64,000 nt of DNA from DSBN01 sp041686355 (GCA_041686355.1 JAWLDZ010000003.1:31049-95048), one strand, 5' to 3'. Shown: positions 36,559 through 45,487, counted from the first letter of the stretch. Numbers and translations: made by a program. Notes: generated from the sequence alone by a model not told the origin.

Positions 36559-37728
36559 TTACTGCTCGTTCTCTCCTGAGGCTTTTTTACCTCGAAGGAC
36601 CGTTGGTATACCCAAGTCGTGGTCACCGGAATTACGACCACTTAAGAAACCACCGGAGGTGTTCCGATTGAGTCCTTTCTGCAAATTCAACCACTCTTTA
36701 TACTTGATTATTTCATCCTGCGGTTCCTGGGTTATCTCTTCATCCACTGTCACCGATTGACTGTGAAATCCGGTAGCAACAACAGTCACCTTCACCTCGT
36801 CTTCCAAGTCACTTTTTATCGACTGACCGGGAATAATCAGAGCATCATCATCTGCATTGGCAGTGATGATTTTCACTACCTCCTCATACTCGCTTAACGA
36901 TAAGTCCTCTCCGCCGGTTACATTCACTAAAATTCCCTTAGCGCCCTCAATATGAGCATCCTCTAAAAGGGGATTATTGATGGCATTGGTCGCCGCATCT
37001 ACCGCCCGGTTATCACCGTGTCCCACGCCAATACCCATTAGAGCATCGCCACGACCCTTCATAATTGTACGCACATCGGCAAAGTCTATATTTATTTCGC
37101 CCGGCTCAGTAATCAGTTCAGAAATACCCTGAACGCCCTGGCGCAGGACATCATCGGCCATCAAAAAAGCCTCGCGTATTGGCGTTCGCCGCTCAACAAT
37201 TTTAAGAAGGTACTGATTTGGAATAGTAATAAGGGTGTCAACTTCATTCCGCAGCTTCGCAATACCTTGCTCAGCCAGTTTCATTTTCTGCCGCCCCTCA
37301 AAGTCAAAGGGTTTCGTTACAACTGCTACTGTTAGTGCATCCATCTCACGGGCAATCTGTGCCACAATCGGTGCAGAACCTGTACCGGTACCACCGCCCA
37401 TACCGGCGGTAATAAAGACCATATCCGCTCCCTGAAGGGCGTTTTTGATCTCCTCACGTGACTCCTCAGCAGCTTTCTCTCCAACATCCGGAACCCCTCC
37501 AGCACCCAAGCCTCCGGTAAGCTGCGAACCAATCGGAAGCGTGGTACGAGCGTTCGACCGCTGCAGCGCCTGCATGTCGGTATTGACTGCAATAAAATCT
37601 ACCTTCTTTAATCCGGATGTAATCATGCGGTTTACTGCATTACTTCCGCCGCCACCTACTCCGATTACCTTGATAACGGTAGGTTCTACCTGCTCTTGTG
37701 TGTGATCATCTATTATTTCGATTTGCAT
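36559..37728 (-). CDS. ftsZ: FtsZ, division tubulin homologue
   Basis: A 389-residue FtsZ. The GTP-binding signature GGGTGTGSAP and the T7 loop region (NIDFADVRTIMKG) are intact. The linker after residue ~325 is short. The C-terminal tail DLGIPTVLRGKK matches the conserved peptide that binds FtsA. A G-rich ribosome site (GGGAGGGGG) precedes ATG. ftsZ is separated from ftsA by 117 bases holding a hairpin, unlike the tightly packed genes around it. Confidence 0.98.
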   Translation of the reverse strand: MQIEIIDDHTQEQVEPTVIKVIGVGGGGSNAVNRMITSGLKKVDFIAVNTDMQALQRSNARTTLPIGSQLTGGLGAGGVPDVGEKAAEESREEIKNALQGADMVFITAGMGGGTGTGSAPIVAQIAREMDALTVAVVTKPFDFEGRQKMKLAEQGIAKLRNEVDTLITIPNQYLLKIVERRTPIREAFLMADDVLRQGVQGISELITEPGEINIDFADVRTIMKGRGDALMGIGVGHGDNRAVDAATNAINNPLLEDAHIEGAKGILVNVTGGEDLSLSEYEEVVKIITANADDDALIIPGQSIKSDLEDEVKVTVVATGFHSQSVTVDEEITQEPQDEIIKYKEWLNLQKGLNRNTSGGFLSGRNSGDHDLGIPTVLRGKKASGENEQ

Positions 37729-37776
37729 TGCCCCCTCCCGAGCATAGTTTTGAAAATATATTTTTTAGCGGAATAC

Positions 37777-37808
37777 TACGGAATGCACTAACCCTTGTAC
37801 ACTCCGTA
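37777..37808 (-). promoter_or_regulatory. Hairpin in ftsA-ftsZ leader
   Basis: On the minus strand TACGGAGTG (37808-37800) pairs with CATTCCGTA (37785-37777), nine pairs with one G-U, around a 14-base loop. No U run follows, so it is not a classical terminator. It could be an RNA stability, processing or attenuation element that adjusts FtsZ relative to FtsA. Confidence 0.45.
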
Positions 37809-37845
37809 TTACCCCGACTCTCATTTTCGTTTTGTTTCTAAGAAC

Positions 37846-39081
37846 TCATAGAAACTCCTTGAACCAGTCTTTGAGTTTTCCCATCATTCCCCCACCACTG
37901 CGCTTACCCGGCGACACATGTCCGCCTTCTGCTTCCATAATTTCGGATGCATATAGCACAAGCCCAACCCCAGTTGCATACACAGGGCTCTGATATACAT
38001 CAGACAAGCCGCCGACTTTCACCGGATAGCCTATGCGGCCGGGTATTCCAAACACCTCCCGCGCCAATTCAGCAGTTCCAGGAAGCTGCGCTCCCCCGCC
38101 GGTAATTACCACACCACCGCCGAGGTGCTTATCAAAACCCTTTTTTTCAAGACGGCTGCGGATCATCGTAAAAATCTCTTCCATCCGCGGTTGAATAATT
38201 TTACAGATCTCCTTGCGCGGTATTGAGGCTGAAGGCCACCCACCAACTCCCGGAATAATTACCTCCTCCTCAGTATCAATCATTGGCATATACGCACAGC
38301 CGGCCTCCTGCTTGATTTTCTCCGCCGCTTCAAAGGGTGTTTTCAGCATAATCGACACGTCATTGGTTACCTGCCCCCCACCGATCGAAAGCACATCGGT
38401 ATAGTACGGAGCCCCTTCTGAGTACACCAATATATCCGTAGTCCCCCCACCAAGATCTATCAGCAGCACCCCCAGCTCTTTCTCCTCTTTAGAAAGAACC
38501 GCTTTTCCCGAAGCCAGAGATTGCAGTACGATATCCTGCACTCGAAATCCGGCTCTATTTACACACTTCAATAAGTTTTGAGCACTGGTCACGGCGCCGG
38601 TAATGATATGCACCTCCGCCTCGAGCCTAATGCCAATCATGTCCAAAGGATCCTTAATACCCCCCTGGTCATCAACAATAAACTCTTGTGGGATTACATG
38701 AATAACCTCACGATCCATTGGAATAACAATCGCTTTAGCGGCATCAATTACCCGTCCAACATCATTGCGGTTTATCTCTCGACCTTTACCGGTTACCGCC
38801 ACTACGCCGCGTGAGTTAATCCCTTCAATATGAGCTCCGCCTATACCGGTTACCACTTCCTGCACTTCACGGCCGGACATCATTTCGGCTGCCTCAATGG
38901 CCGCATGTACCGAGCGGAGAGTAGACTCTATGTTCACCACAACACCGCGACGAAGGCCTTCGGACGGACTTGTACCAACACCGGTGATCTGGATGAAACC
39001 GTTCTCGTTCCACTCTCCGATGACGGCGCAGACCTTATTTGTTCCAATATCAAGTCCGACAATCATATCTTTTGCAGGCAC
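37846..39081 (-). CDS. ftsA: FtsA, membrane tether of FtsZ
   Basis: A 411-residue actin-fold protein. Phosphate-1 motif VGLDIGTNKVCAVIG, the 1C domain, phosphate-2 LLIDLGGGTTDI and adenosine motif GGGVVITGGGAQLPG are present. The C-terminal amphipathic helix (MMGKLKDWFKEFL) is the membrane anchor. The start is GTG with GGAGG five bases upstream, immediately after the ftsQ stop. Confidence 0.97.
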   Translation of the reverse strand: MPAKDMIVGLDIGTNKVCAVIGEWNENGFIQITGVGTSPSEGLRRGVVVNIESTLRSVHAAIEAAEMMSGREVQEVVTGIGGAHIEGINSRGVVAVTGKGREINRNDVGRVIDAAKAIVIPMDREVIHVIPQEFIVDDQGGIKDPLDMIGIRLEAEVHIITGAVTSAQNLLKCVNRAGFRVQDIVLQSLASGKAVLSKEEKELGVLLIDLGGGTTDILVYSEGAPYYTDVLSIGGGQVTNDVSIMLKTPFEAAEKIKQEAGCAYMPMIDTEEEVIIPGVGGWPSASIPRKEICKIIQPRMEEIFTMIRSRLEKKGFDKHLGGGVVITGGGAQLPGTAELAREVFGIPGRIGYPVKVGGLSDVYQSPVYATGVGLVLYASEIMEAEGGHVSPGKRSGGGMMGKLKDWFKEFL

Positions 39082-39945
39082 CTATTCCTCCCCCACACGG
39101 TATACAACCTCATCCGTTCTAAAATCGATCTCCTCAATGGTTGTTTCCATACCTTTTTCAGCTACCACATCCAATACCAATACAATGTATTTCATCAGTT
39201 CTTCGGTAAGAGAAGGGCCAATTCGCACCCTTACCTGGTATTGTGACGGAAATAGCACCACTTCGTAATCGGTTGCGTTCTTTTTAACGAATTTCACTTC
39301 AGAAATCAACCGATAGAGGGCCGGGTTCTCTATCTGCAGACGGTTCAATTCCTCAAGAAAGCTGGTAAGTACCTGCGGTAATTGCATTCCGTCTTTATAT
39401 ACAGGAACATCTATACCGGAAATTATCGGTAAATCTAAAAATTCAACTCCCCTTGAACGGAATATGACTCCAGAAGAATCGACATAAGTAGGTACCATTT
39501 TGTTGGAATCCAAAATGGTAAGAGCCGCCAAGGGCTCCCGCTCGGTTATGGCGATATTCAAACTGTGGGGAAACTTCTTACTGACTTCAACACTCTTTAC
39601 TAACGGAACTCGTTCTAATCGCGCTGAGATTAGTTCCGGTTTTACATCAAAGAAGTAAGTATTCCCTTCTACCGCTGCGATTGAGAGCAGCTCCTCATTG
39701 GTATAGGGAAAATCACCGGCAGCTTGTATACTGATTTTGTTCACCACTAAATAGGGAGCTATCAGCACGTGATATACGATTTCAGCCGCCAGGAGAAATG
39801 CTAATATTCCAATAATAAAAGTGAACAGACGACGTAAATCTCGCTGATCCCGCTCAACCCGTCGCTGAACGCGCTGGTCCTGGATAGTGCTGTGCTGGGG
39901 CTGGTAGTTTCTATCGGAGTTTTTAAATAAAGCGATGCTACTCAT
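39082..39945 (-). CDS. ftsQ: FtsQ/DivIB division protein
   Basis: A 287-residue protein with a basic cytosolic N-terminus, one membrane helix (about residues 42-64), a POTRA-like domain with LVVNKISIQAAGDFPYTNEE, and a beta domain. It belongs to the FtsQBL/DivIB-DivIC-FtsL divisome complex. The start overlaps the ftsW stop by eight bases, with GGGGG upstream. The position between ftsW and ftsA is canonical. Confidence 0.92.
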   Translation of the reverse strand: MSSIALFKNSDRNYQPQHSTIQDQRVQRRVERDQRDLRRLFTFIIGILAFLLAAEIVYHVLIAPYLVVNKISIQAAGDFPYTNEELLSIAAVEGNTYFFDVKPELISARLERVPLVKSVEVSKKFPHSLNIAITEREPLAALTILDSNKMVPTYVDSSGVIFRSRGVEFLDLPIISGIDVPVYKDGMQLPQVLTSFLEELNRLQIENPALYRLISEVKFVKKNATDYEVVLFPSQYQVRVRIGPSLTEELMKYIVLVLDVVAEKGMETTIEEIDFRTDEVVYRVGEE

Positions 39946-41089
39946 AGCTCCCCCTTGCGGATGCGGGAGCTTTCCGAGACAAATTAAGCAATAAGCCGCC
40001 CATTATCAAACTTATCACCATCGATGACCCTCCATGCGAGAAAAAGGGCAATGGAAGGCCTGTGGCCGGAACCATCCCGACCACTACCGCCATATTAACC
40101 AGAGCCTGAAACACGAGACAGCTCGTAAGACCGAGGGTGAGCATAAAACTAAAACGATCACTCGGTTCATACTGAAGCGCTAGGGAATAACCGCGCACAG
40201 CCAGTGCTAAAAACAGAACCACTGCAAAGACTACTCCAACGAAACCCATTTCCTCGGCAAATACGGCAAAAATAAAGTCGGAATGGGCTTCCGGCAGACC
40301 GCCGAATTTTTCAGTTCCCATTCCGAAACCTCGTCCCCAGAAATCTCCGGATGCCAGTGCATGCCTGGCGGCTATTACCTGATATCCAGTACCTATAGGA
40401 TCGCTGTTCGGATCCAGAAACGCAATCACCCTGCGTACCCGATACTCCTTCGAAAGCACCAGTATAGAGGCCAGGGGCAGTACCATTGAAAACAAAAACA
40501 AAAAATAGCGAAACTTTATTCCGGCTACAAAAAAGAGCAGCAGAGAGACAAGTATAACAAACAAGGCTGTTGAGAAATCATTCTGCAGGTAAATCAGAGC
40601 AGTAAATAAAAAGACCACCAAAAGGGGGGGAATAATTGAATTGACTACATCATTGAGGCGTTCGCCCTTTTTAGAAAGTATGGCACTTAGATAGATTACC
40701 AGAGTAAGCTTGGCTAATTCCGAAGGTTGAAAGGTGTACCCTCCAATATTAATCCAGCGATTTGCCCCCATAATACTGTGTTTCAGACCTGGGATGAAGG
40801 TAGCTACCAGCAAGGCAAAAGTAAGCACCAATAGTAAGGGGGTTTTGCGAACCAATGCCTGCAGAGGTATCCTTGATGAGATAAAAGCCAGAACAACCCC
40901 CACCCCGACAAAGGAAATTTGTCGATAAAAGAAGTGAAAGGGGTCGTCAAAGCGCTTCCCCCCGTAATAGTACGAGGCGGAGAAAAGCGTCCCTAGGCCT
41001 ATTCCTACAATAAGTATGAACAGGATCAACAGGGTCGTGTCGTGTCGCTCCTCTTTTACTCGTTCAGCATAAAATCTATCATTCATCAT
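39938..41089 (-). CDS. ftsW: FtsW, SEDS peptidoglycan polymerase
   Basis: A 383-residue SEDS protein with about ten membrane helices and the signatures NRWINIGGYTFQPSELAKL and FAVFAEEMGFVGV. SEDS proteins polymerise lipid II together with a class B PBP. I chose ATG at 41089 because it overlaps the mraY stop as ATGA; the frame extends upstream to 41173 inside mraY, but without support. The partner ftsI (PBP3) is not in the window. Confidence 0.95.
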   Translation of the reverse strand: MMNDRFYAERVKEERHDTTLLILFILIVGIGLGTLFSASYYYGGKRFDDPFHFFYRQISFVGVGVVLAFISSRIPLQALVRKTPLLLVLTFALLVATFIPGLKHSIMGANRWINIGGYTFQPSELAKLTLVIYLSAILSKKGERLNDVVNSIIPPLLVVFLFTALIYLQNDFSTALFVILVSLLLFFVAGIKFRYFLFLFSMVLPLASILVLSKEYRVRRVIAFLDPNSDPIGTGYQVIAARHALASGDFWGRGFGMGTEKFGGLPEAHSDFIFAVFAEEMGFVGVVFAVVLFLALAVRGYSLALQYEPSDRFSFMLTLGLTSCLVFQALVNMAVVVGMVPATGLPLPFFSHGGSSMVISLIMGGLLLNLSRKAPASARGSYE

Positions 41090-42165
41090 TGTATCTTCAG
41101 GGTTGAAAGACTCAAGATAGTAAACAGGGTTCCTAATATCCAAAACCTGATTACCACTTTGCTTTCCGCCCACCCCTTCAATTCAAAATGGTGATGCAGT
41201 GGAGCCATTTTAAAAACCCGCTTCCTACGCAACTTAAATGAGACTACTTGGATTATTACCGACAGTGCTTCTAATACAAACACCCCTCCGATCACAATGA
41301 GGAGGATCTCCTTTTTCAATACAAGGGCCAATACCCCGATTACCCCGCCAATAGCCAAGCTGCCGGTATCCCCCATAAAGACCTCTGCCGGGTGAGAGTT
41401 AAACCACAAAAAGCCAATACTCGCACCCACCAGGGCCAATGTTAAAATCGTCAATTCTCCTGTTCCCGCCAGATAGGGAATCTGTAAATATTCAGAATAG
41501 TCCATACGGCCGGTAATATAGGTTAGTATCGCAAAGGTTATTCCCACCAGAATAACCAGTCCAATCGCAAGGCCATCCAGTCCATCGGTAAGGTTTACCG
41601 CATTGGAAGTACCCACCAGCAATACAACCCCAAAGGGAATGTAAAAATAGGACAAATCAAGGACCGCATGCTTGAAAAAGGGAATATACAACAAGGTTGT
41701 ATGCTCGTTTCCATAAACATACAGCAGTACCACAATTATCAGTGCTACTAAAGTCTGTCCAATAAACTTAACCCTGGCATGCATGCCGTCGGAACTCTTA
41801 CGGAAAATCTTCAGATAATCATCTACAAACCCGATACCGCCAAAAGCAATCATCGCAAACAGGAGCAGCCAAGTATAGGGGTTGTTGAGATCCTGCCACA
41901 GGAGGGTTGCTATCGTAACTGAGATCAGAATAAGCAGCCCACCCATAGTTGGAGTCCCCGATTTCACAAGATGAGTCTCCGGGCCGTCTTCCCGCACCTC
42001 TTGCCCCGCTTTTAAGCGCTGCAGTTTGCGGATGAGTGGACGTCCAAATACAAACGAAACTAAAAGTGCCGTCATTGCAGCATATGCTGAGCGGAAGGTG
42101 ATGTATTGAAAGATGTTAAAGCCACTAAAGTATTTTACCAACGGCAAAAAAAGTTCCGGAAACAC
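41086..42165 (-). CDS. mraY: MraY, phospho-MurNAc-pentapeptide transferase
   Basis: A 359-residue integral membrane enzyme that makes lipid I. It has about ten helices. Motifs include TPTMGGLLIL, FVDDYLKI (Asp pair), NAVNLTDGLDGLAIG, FNSHPAEVFMGDTGSLAIGG, and MAPLHHHFELKGW. The start is GTG with AGGAGG four bases upstream. It lies 8 bases after murF. Confidence 0.97.
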   Translation of the reverse strand: MFPELFLPLVKYFSGFNIFQYITFRSAYAAMTALLVSFVFGRPLIRKLQRLKAGQEVREDGPETHLVKSGTPTMGGLLILISVTIATLLWQDLNNPYTWLLLFAMIAFGGIGFVDDYLKIFRKSSDGMHARVKFIGQTLVALIIVVLLYVYGNEHTTLLYIPFFKHAVLDLSYFYIPFGVVLLVGTSNAVNLTDGLDGLAIGLVILVGITFAILTYITGRMDYSEYLQIPYLAGTGELTILTLALVGASIGFLWFNSHPAEVFMGDTGSLAIGGVIGVLALVLKKEILLIVIGGVFVLEALSVIIQVVSFKLRRKRVFKMAPLHHHFELKGWAESKVVIRFWILGTLFTILSLSTLKIQ

Positions 42166-42173
42166 ACGCCCTC

Positions 42174-43586
42174 CTAAGTATTTTCCTGGGTTTTAAATTT
42201 TTTTTCTATATGAGGCACCAGTCTTTCAAGCTCCATAGAACGGGAACCCTTTAATAAAACGGTATCCCCCGGCTGAACAAAGTCGGACACCCACTGGGCT
42301 AACTCGCTGTATTCAGTTGTATACTGTAACCTTTTCTGGAAACCCTGCAGTTGAGCCTCCTGATATGCAAAACGCATCTCTTCACCAAACAAAAACACAG
42401 CCTCCGCATCAATACCGGCAATAACACTTCCCACCTTACGATGTGAAGGCTCTGCTCTCTCACCCAGTTCCTTCATTGCCCCCAACACTACAATCAGCCT
42501 CCCGGATACTCCATCCTGCAGAGTACTGAGAATAGCGTTCACCGATTCGGCATTGGCGTTGTAGGAGTCCTGAACGATTGTGGCAGCCCCTTCTATGATC
42601 TGACTGCGCCCTTCCAGTGTCTCATACCTTTCTAAACCGGCCTTTACCTGTGCAGGACGCGCACCGAGGGTACGAGCAACCTGAATAGCTGCCAGAGCGT
42701 TATGCAAGTTGTGTATTCCCGGCAGCTTCAACTCAACCGGTATATTTTCATAAGTAATTGTCCAACCCTTCAGCCCTCGACTTACAGTTTTATACACTCC
42801 TACAGTAGTCTCCGGTCCAAACGGTACCAATGGGGCCCTGCATATCCGAGTAAAATAGCTTTTCCACTCAAATGTCTCAGGATAAAAACCAATTCCATCA
42901 GCCGGCAGCGCTGCAAACAGACTCCCCTTTTCCCGTGCAATTCCTTCCTGGCTGCCCAACAGGCCAATATGGGCACTTCCAATATTGGTTATTGCTCCAT
43001 AGTGGGGCTGCAGCACATCCACCATCGTCTGCATTTCACCAACGCGGTTGATTCCCATTTCAAACACCGCAAAATGGTGCTGCTCCCGCACCTGAAATAC
43101 CGATAAGGGCAGCCCAATATCAGAGTTAAGGTTGCCTTCATTTTTCACTGTCGAGGCTATCTCACTGAGAATCGAGGCTAATAACTCCTTGGTGGTTGTT
43201 TTTCCATTGCTGCCGGTTACACCGATTTTCATAAGCTGTGGGAATCCCTTCAGATACTCTGAAGCCAACAGCTGCATAGCCCGCAGAGGATTTTCATGTG
43301 CTAAAATCGGCACATGCACGTCTTGAAGCTCTCGGGTATACTCCCCGGAGTTGATAAAACCTTGAGAAAGCAGCAGCGCTGAGGCGCCATTTTCTATTGC
43401 CTGACTTATATACCGATGCCCATCAGTTCGTTCACCCTTAAGAGCCACAAATAAAAAGTCCCGCCCCACTTTTCGTGAGTCGGTAGCAACACCCGAGATA
43501 CAGGCGCTGTGGATTTTGCCGCCTTCATAGACCAGTGTACACTGGGCCATTTCGGCCGCCTCCTGTACGGAAAAAAGCCTATCCAT
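42174..43586 (-). CDS. murF: MurF, UDP-MurNAc-tripeptide:D-Ala-D-Ala ligase
   Basis: A 470-residue Mur ligase. The ATP-binding loop is GVTGSNGKTTTKELLASIL. The central and C-terminal domains include HNALAAIQVARTLG and DSYNANAESVNAIL. It adds D-Ala-D-Ala to the peptidoglycan precursor. The ATG at 43586 has AGGAG seven bases upstream and overlaps the ftsL stop by 8 bases; the longer frame from 43613 is not needed. Confidence 0.96.
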   Translation of the reverse strand: MDRLFSVQEAAEMAQCTLVYEGGKIHSACISGVATDSRKVGRDFLFVALKGERTDGHRYISQAIENGASALLLSQGFINSGEYTRELQDVHVPILAHENPLRAMQLLASEYLKGFPQLMKIGVTGSNGKTTTKELLASILSEIASTVKNEGNLNSDIGLPLSVFQVREQHHFAVFEMGINRVGEMQTMVDVLQPHYGAITNIGSAHIGLLGSQEGIAREKGSLFAALPADGIGFYPETFEWKSYFTRICRAPLVPFGPETTVGVYKTVSRGLKGWTITYENIPVELKLPGIHNLHNALAAIQVARTLGARPAQVKAGLERYETLEGRSQIIEGAATIVQDSYNANAESVNAILSTLQDGVSGRLIVVLGAMKELGERAEPSHRKVGSVIAGIDAEAVFLFGEEMRFAYQEAQLQGFQKRLQYTTEYSELAQWVSDFVQPGDTVLLKGSRSMELERLVPHIEKKFKTQENT

Positions 43587-43869
43587 CAGGCTTCTCCTTC
43601 GTTCCCAGGACAATTCTCAATACCTTCGAGTCTGTCTGCTGCTGTTTAAGGTCCAGACTAGTCTGGGCAAGTTCGGCAATTCTTTTAGGTGAACTTAGAA
43701 TTGCAATATTCGCGATTTTGCGCTTATTGATTTCAAACAGTTCCGTCTGCTTTGCTTGCAGTTGTGTTATTTCTCTTTCAAGCTGTTGATAACGATATAC
43801 TTGGTGTACCGACAGAAAGAACATCATCGGGACACTTATGGCCATAACTATTAATACCAGCTTCTTCAT
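43579..43869 (-). CDS. ftsL: FtsL-like division protein
   Basis: A 96-residue protein with one N-terminal membrane helix (LVLIVMAISVPMMFFLSVH) followed by a leucine-zipper-like coiled coil (QQLEREITQLQAKQTELFEI). This size, topology and place after rsmH define FtsL even though sequence identity is low in the family. The ATG at 43869 has AGGAG seven bases upstream. An ftsI gene would normally follow but does not. Confidence 0.82.
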   Translation of the reverse strand: MKKLVLIVMAISVPMMFFLSVHQVYRYQQLEREITQLQAKQTELFEINKRKIANIAILSSPKRIAELAQTSLDLKQQQTDSKVLRIVLGTKEKPDG

Positions 43870-43870
43870 C

Positions 43871-44818
43871 TCAGCGCTCCTCATCCATCAGTTTTTCAGC
43901 AATCCTCAGTTTGGCACTCCGTGAAGGGGCATTTTGATCAACCTCATTCTCTGATGGTTGAATAGGCTTCTTCTGAATCAATTTCACAACTGCCTGCCCC
44001 CCACATTTACATATCGGCCATTCCGGCGGACAAGTGCAGGTTTGACTTTTCTTTTGTAAAAACTGTTTTACAATTCTGTCTTCCAAGGAATGAAAGGATA
44101 TTACTCCTATCCGTCCGCCCACCTTTAACACACCTAGGGCATCCTCTAAAACCGATTCGAGTCGAGCTAATTCACCGTTCACCATGATCCTGAGCGCTTG
44201 AAAGGAACGGGTGGCCGGATGAATTCGTCCATGACGGTATTTGGCCGGTACCGAAGATTTAATAAGCTGGGCCAGCTGGGCACTAGTTTCGATGCGGCTC
44301 TTCGCTCTTTCACGCACAATCGCAGCAGCAATCATTCGTGAATAGCGTTCTTCCCCGTATTCAAAAAAGATTCTTGCCAGCTCCTTCTCCGGATATGTAT
44401 TGACAATGTCATATGCAGAAATTTCGAGGCCCGTATCGAGCCGCATATCCAGGGGCTCCTCTTTTTGGAAAGAGAAGCCACGGCCGGCCCGCTCGTAATG
44501 AAATATTGAGATGCCGAGATCGAAAAGGATTGCATCAGGCCGCTCACCTCCCAGTGGATACTCGCGGAAGAAGCTGTTGAACCAAGTATTGTACAACCGT
44601 ACCCGCTCCTTGAACGGCTCTAATCGCTGACGTGCAATTTCCAAGATGTGTGCATCGGCATCAATACCCACTAGTTTGATGCCGGGGTTTTCTTGCAGTA
44701 CCAGCTCTGAATGCCCCCCCTCACCGAGGGTGCAGTCAATAAACAGGCCCTCGCCTTGGGGCGGTACTAGGTACTGTAAAACTTCCTGTTGAAGCACAGA
44801 ATAATGCACGGTATCCAT
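43871..44818 (-). CDS. rsmH: RsmH (MraW), 16S rRNA m4C1402 methyltransferase
   Basis: A 315-residue methyltransferase. Motif I is IDCTLGEGGHSELVL and other family motifs are RPDAILFDLGIS and GGRIGVISFHSLEDRIVKQFL. A cysteine cluster (TCTCPPEWPICKCGG) is typical. The start is uncertain: ATG at 44818 matches the family N-terminus, but the AAGGAG site is 16 bases away. TTG at 44824 has better spacing (10) and would add two residues. Confidence 0.94.
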   Translation of the reverse strand: MDTVHYSVLQQEVLQYLVPPQGEGLFIDCTLGEGGHSELVLQENPGIKLVGIDADAHILEIARQRLEPFKERVRLYNTWFNSFFREYPLGGERPDAILFDLGISIFHYERAGRGFSFQKEEPLDMRLDTGLEISAYDIVNTYPEKELARIFFEYGEERYSRMIAAAIVRERAKSRIETSAQLAQLIKSSVPAKYRHGRIHPATRSFQALRIMVNGELARLESVLEDALGVLKVGGRIGVISFHSLEDRIVKQFLQKKSQTCTCPPEWPICKCGGQAVVKLIQKKPIQPSENEVDQNAPSRSAKLRIAEKLMDEER

Positions 44819-44874
44819 GAGCAACCCGATGTTTCTCCTTTTCAATCTGCTTTCTATATTCAGCCTGTCTCAAC

Positions 44875-45324
44875 TTACTGTAGAGACAGCAGCTCTCCCA
44901 ATTCTTCGGCGGCTTCCATAAAATCTGTTTCGCTCTCCTGCAGGTAATCAGCATACGCATCGATATCCCAGAGCTCCATATAGCTGTCGATTCCAAGTAT
45001 GACAGCCTCTCCCTTCAGCTTCATCTCGGCTGATTCACGCAAGGTGGGGGGAATTGAAATCCTGCCGCTTTTATCTATTTCACACTCCTGTGCCGGGGCA
45101 ATAATACGCCGCTGCAACAGGCGGGTTTTGGACTTAAACATTGATGATGAACCCATGATACTGTCGGAAATTCTGCGCCATTGCTCAGGGGGAAAAAGCC
45201 ACAGACACTTATCTACCCCACGGGTAAGAATCAAAGTTGACCCGGCAACTTCAGTCCGCAACCGTGATGGTAATAAGAGTCTGCTTTTATCATCAATAGA
45301 GTTGTGGTATTCACCCATCAACAT
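44875..45324 (-). CDS. mraZ: MraZ, transcriptional regulator of the dcw cluster
   Basis: A 149-residue protein with two AbrB-like half domains, each with the DK(S)R(L/I) signature: IDDKSRLLLPSRLR near residue 11 and IDKSGRISIPPTLR near residue 80. MraZ binds GTGG/TGGGA-type repeats before its own gene and controls division genes. Four such boxes precede this start in perfect phase. It opens the minus-strand run that reaches the left edge of the window. Confidence 0.95.
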   Translation of the reverse strand: MLMGEYHNSIDDKSRLLLPSRLRTEVAGSTLILTRGVDKCLWLFPPEQWRRISDSIMGSSSMFKSKTRLLQRRIIAPAQECEIDKSGRISIPPTLRESAEMKLKGEAVILGIDSYMELWDIDAYADYLQESETDFMEAAEELGELLSLQ

Positions 45325-45329
45325 ATTAT

Positions 45330-45364
45330 TACCACTTTCTCCTATATTTTCCCACTTTTACCCA
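45330..45364 (-). promoter_or_regulatory. MraZ-binding repeats (four boxes, 10-base period)
   Basis: Reading toward mraZ the boxes are TGGGT (45364-45360), TGGGA (45354-45350), TAGGA (45344-45340) and TGGTA (45334-45330), each separated by exactly five bases, then ATAAT and the ATG. The E. coli MraZ operator has TGGGA repeats with five-base spacers. The third box overlaps the only GGAG ribosome-site-like sequence. MraZ binding just downstream of the expected start of transcription would repress it. Confidence 0.85.
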
Positions 45365-45376
45365 CCTTTACACTAC

Positions 45377-45404
45377 ATACTATCGCATAAGAAAATGATG
45401 TCAA
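45377..45404 (-). promoter_or_regulatory. Promoter of mraZ / dcw cluster
   Basis: A perfect TTGACA -35 (45404-45399) is followed after 16 bases by TAGTAT (45382-45377). Transcription would begin near 45370, a few bases before the first MraZ box. Confidence 0.7.
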
Positions 45405-45420
45405 CTGAGATTTATTATAT

Positions 45421-45448
45421 TAAAGTGAAAAGTAGAAAATGCCGATAC
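45421..45448 (+). promoter_or_regulatory. Sigma-28-type (flagellar) promoter candidate
   Basis: TAAAGTGA begins at 45421 and GCCGATAC lies at 45441-45448, with 16 bases between TAAA and GCCG. The FliA consensus is TAAAGTTT and GCCGATAA, with 15 bases after TAAA. The -10 matches 7 of 8 bases and the -35 matches 6 of 8. Transcription would begin near 45455, giving a leader of about 33 bases before the 81-residue gene. Confidence 0.65.
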
Positions 45449-45487
45449 TATGTACTTTACATGCGTTAAGTGCTTTGGAGGTAATGG

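Noticed and set aside
41090..41173. Extended N-terminus of FtsW
   Set aside because: It would lie inside mraY, whereas ATG at 41089 gives a normal FtsW and an ATGA overlap.
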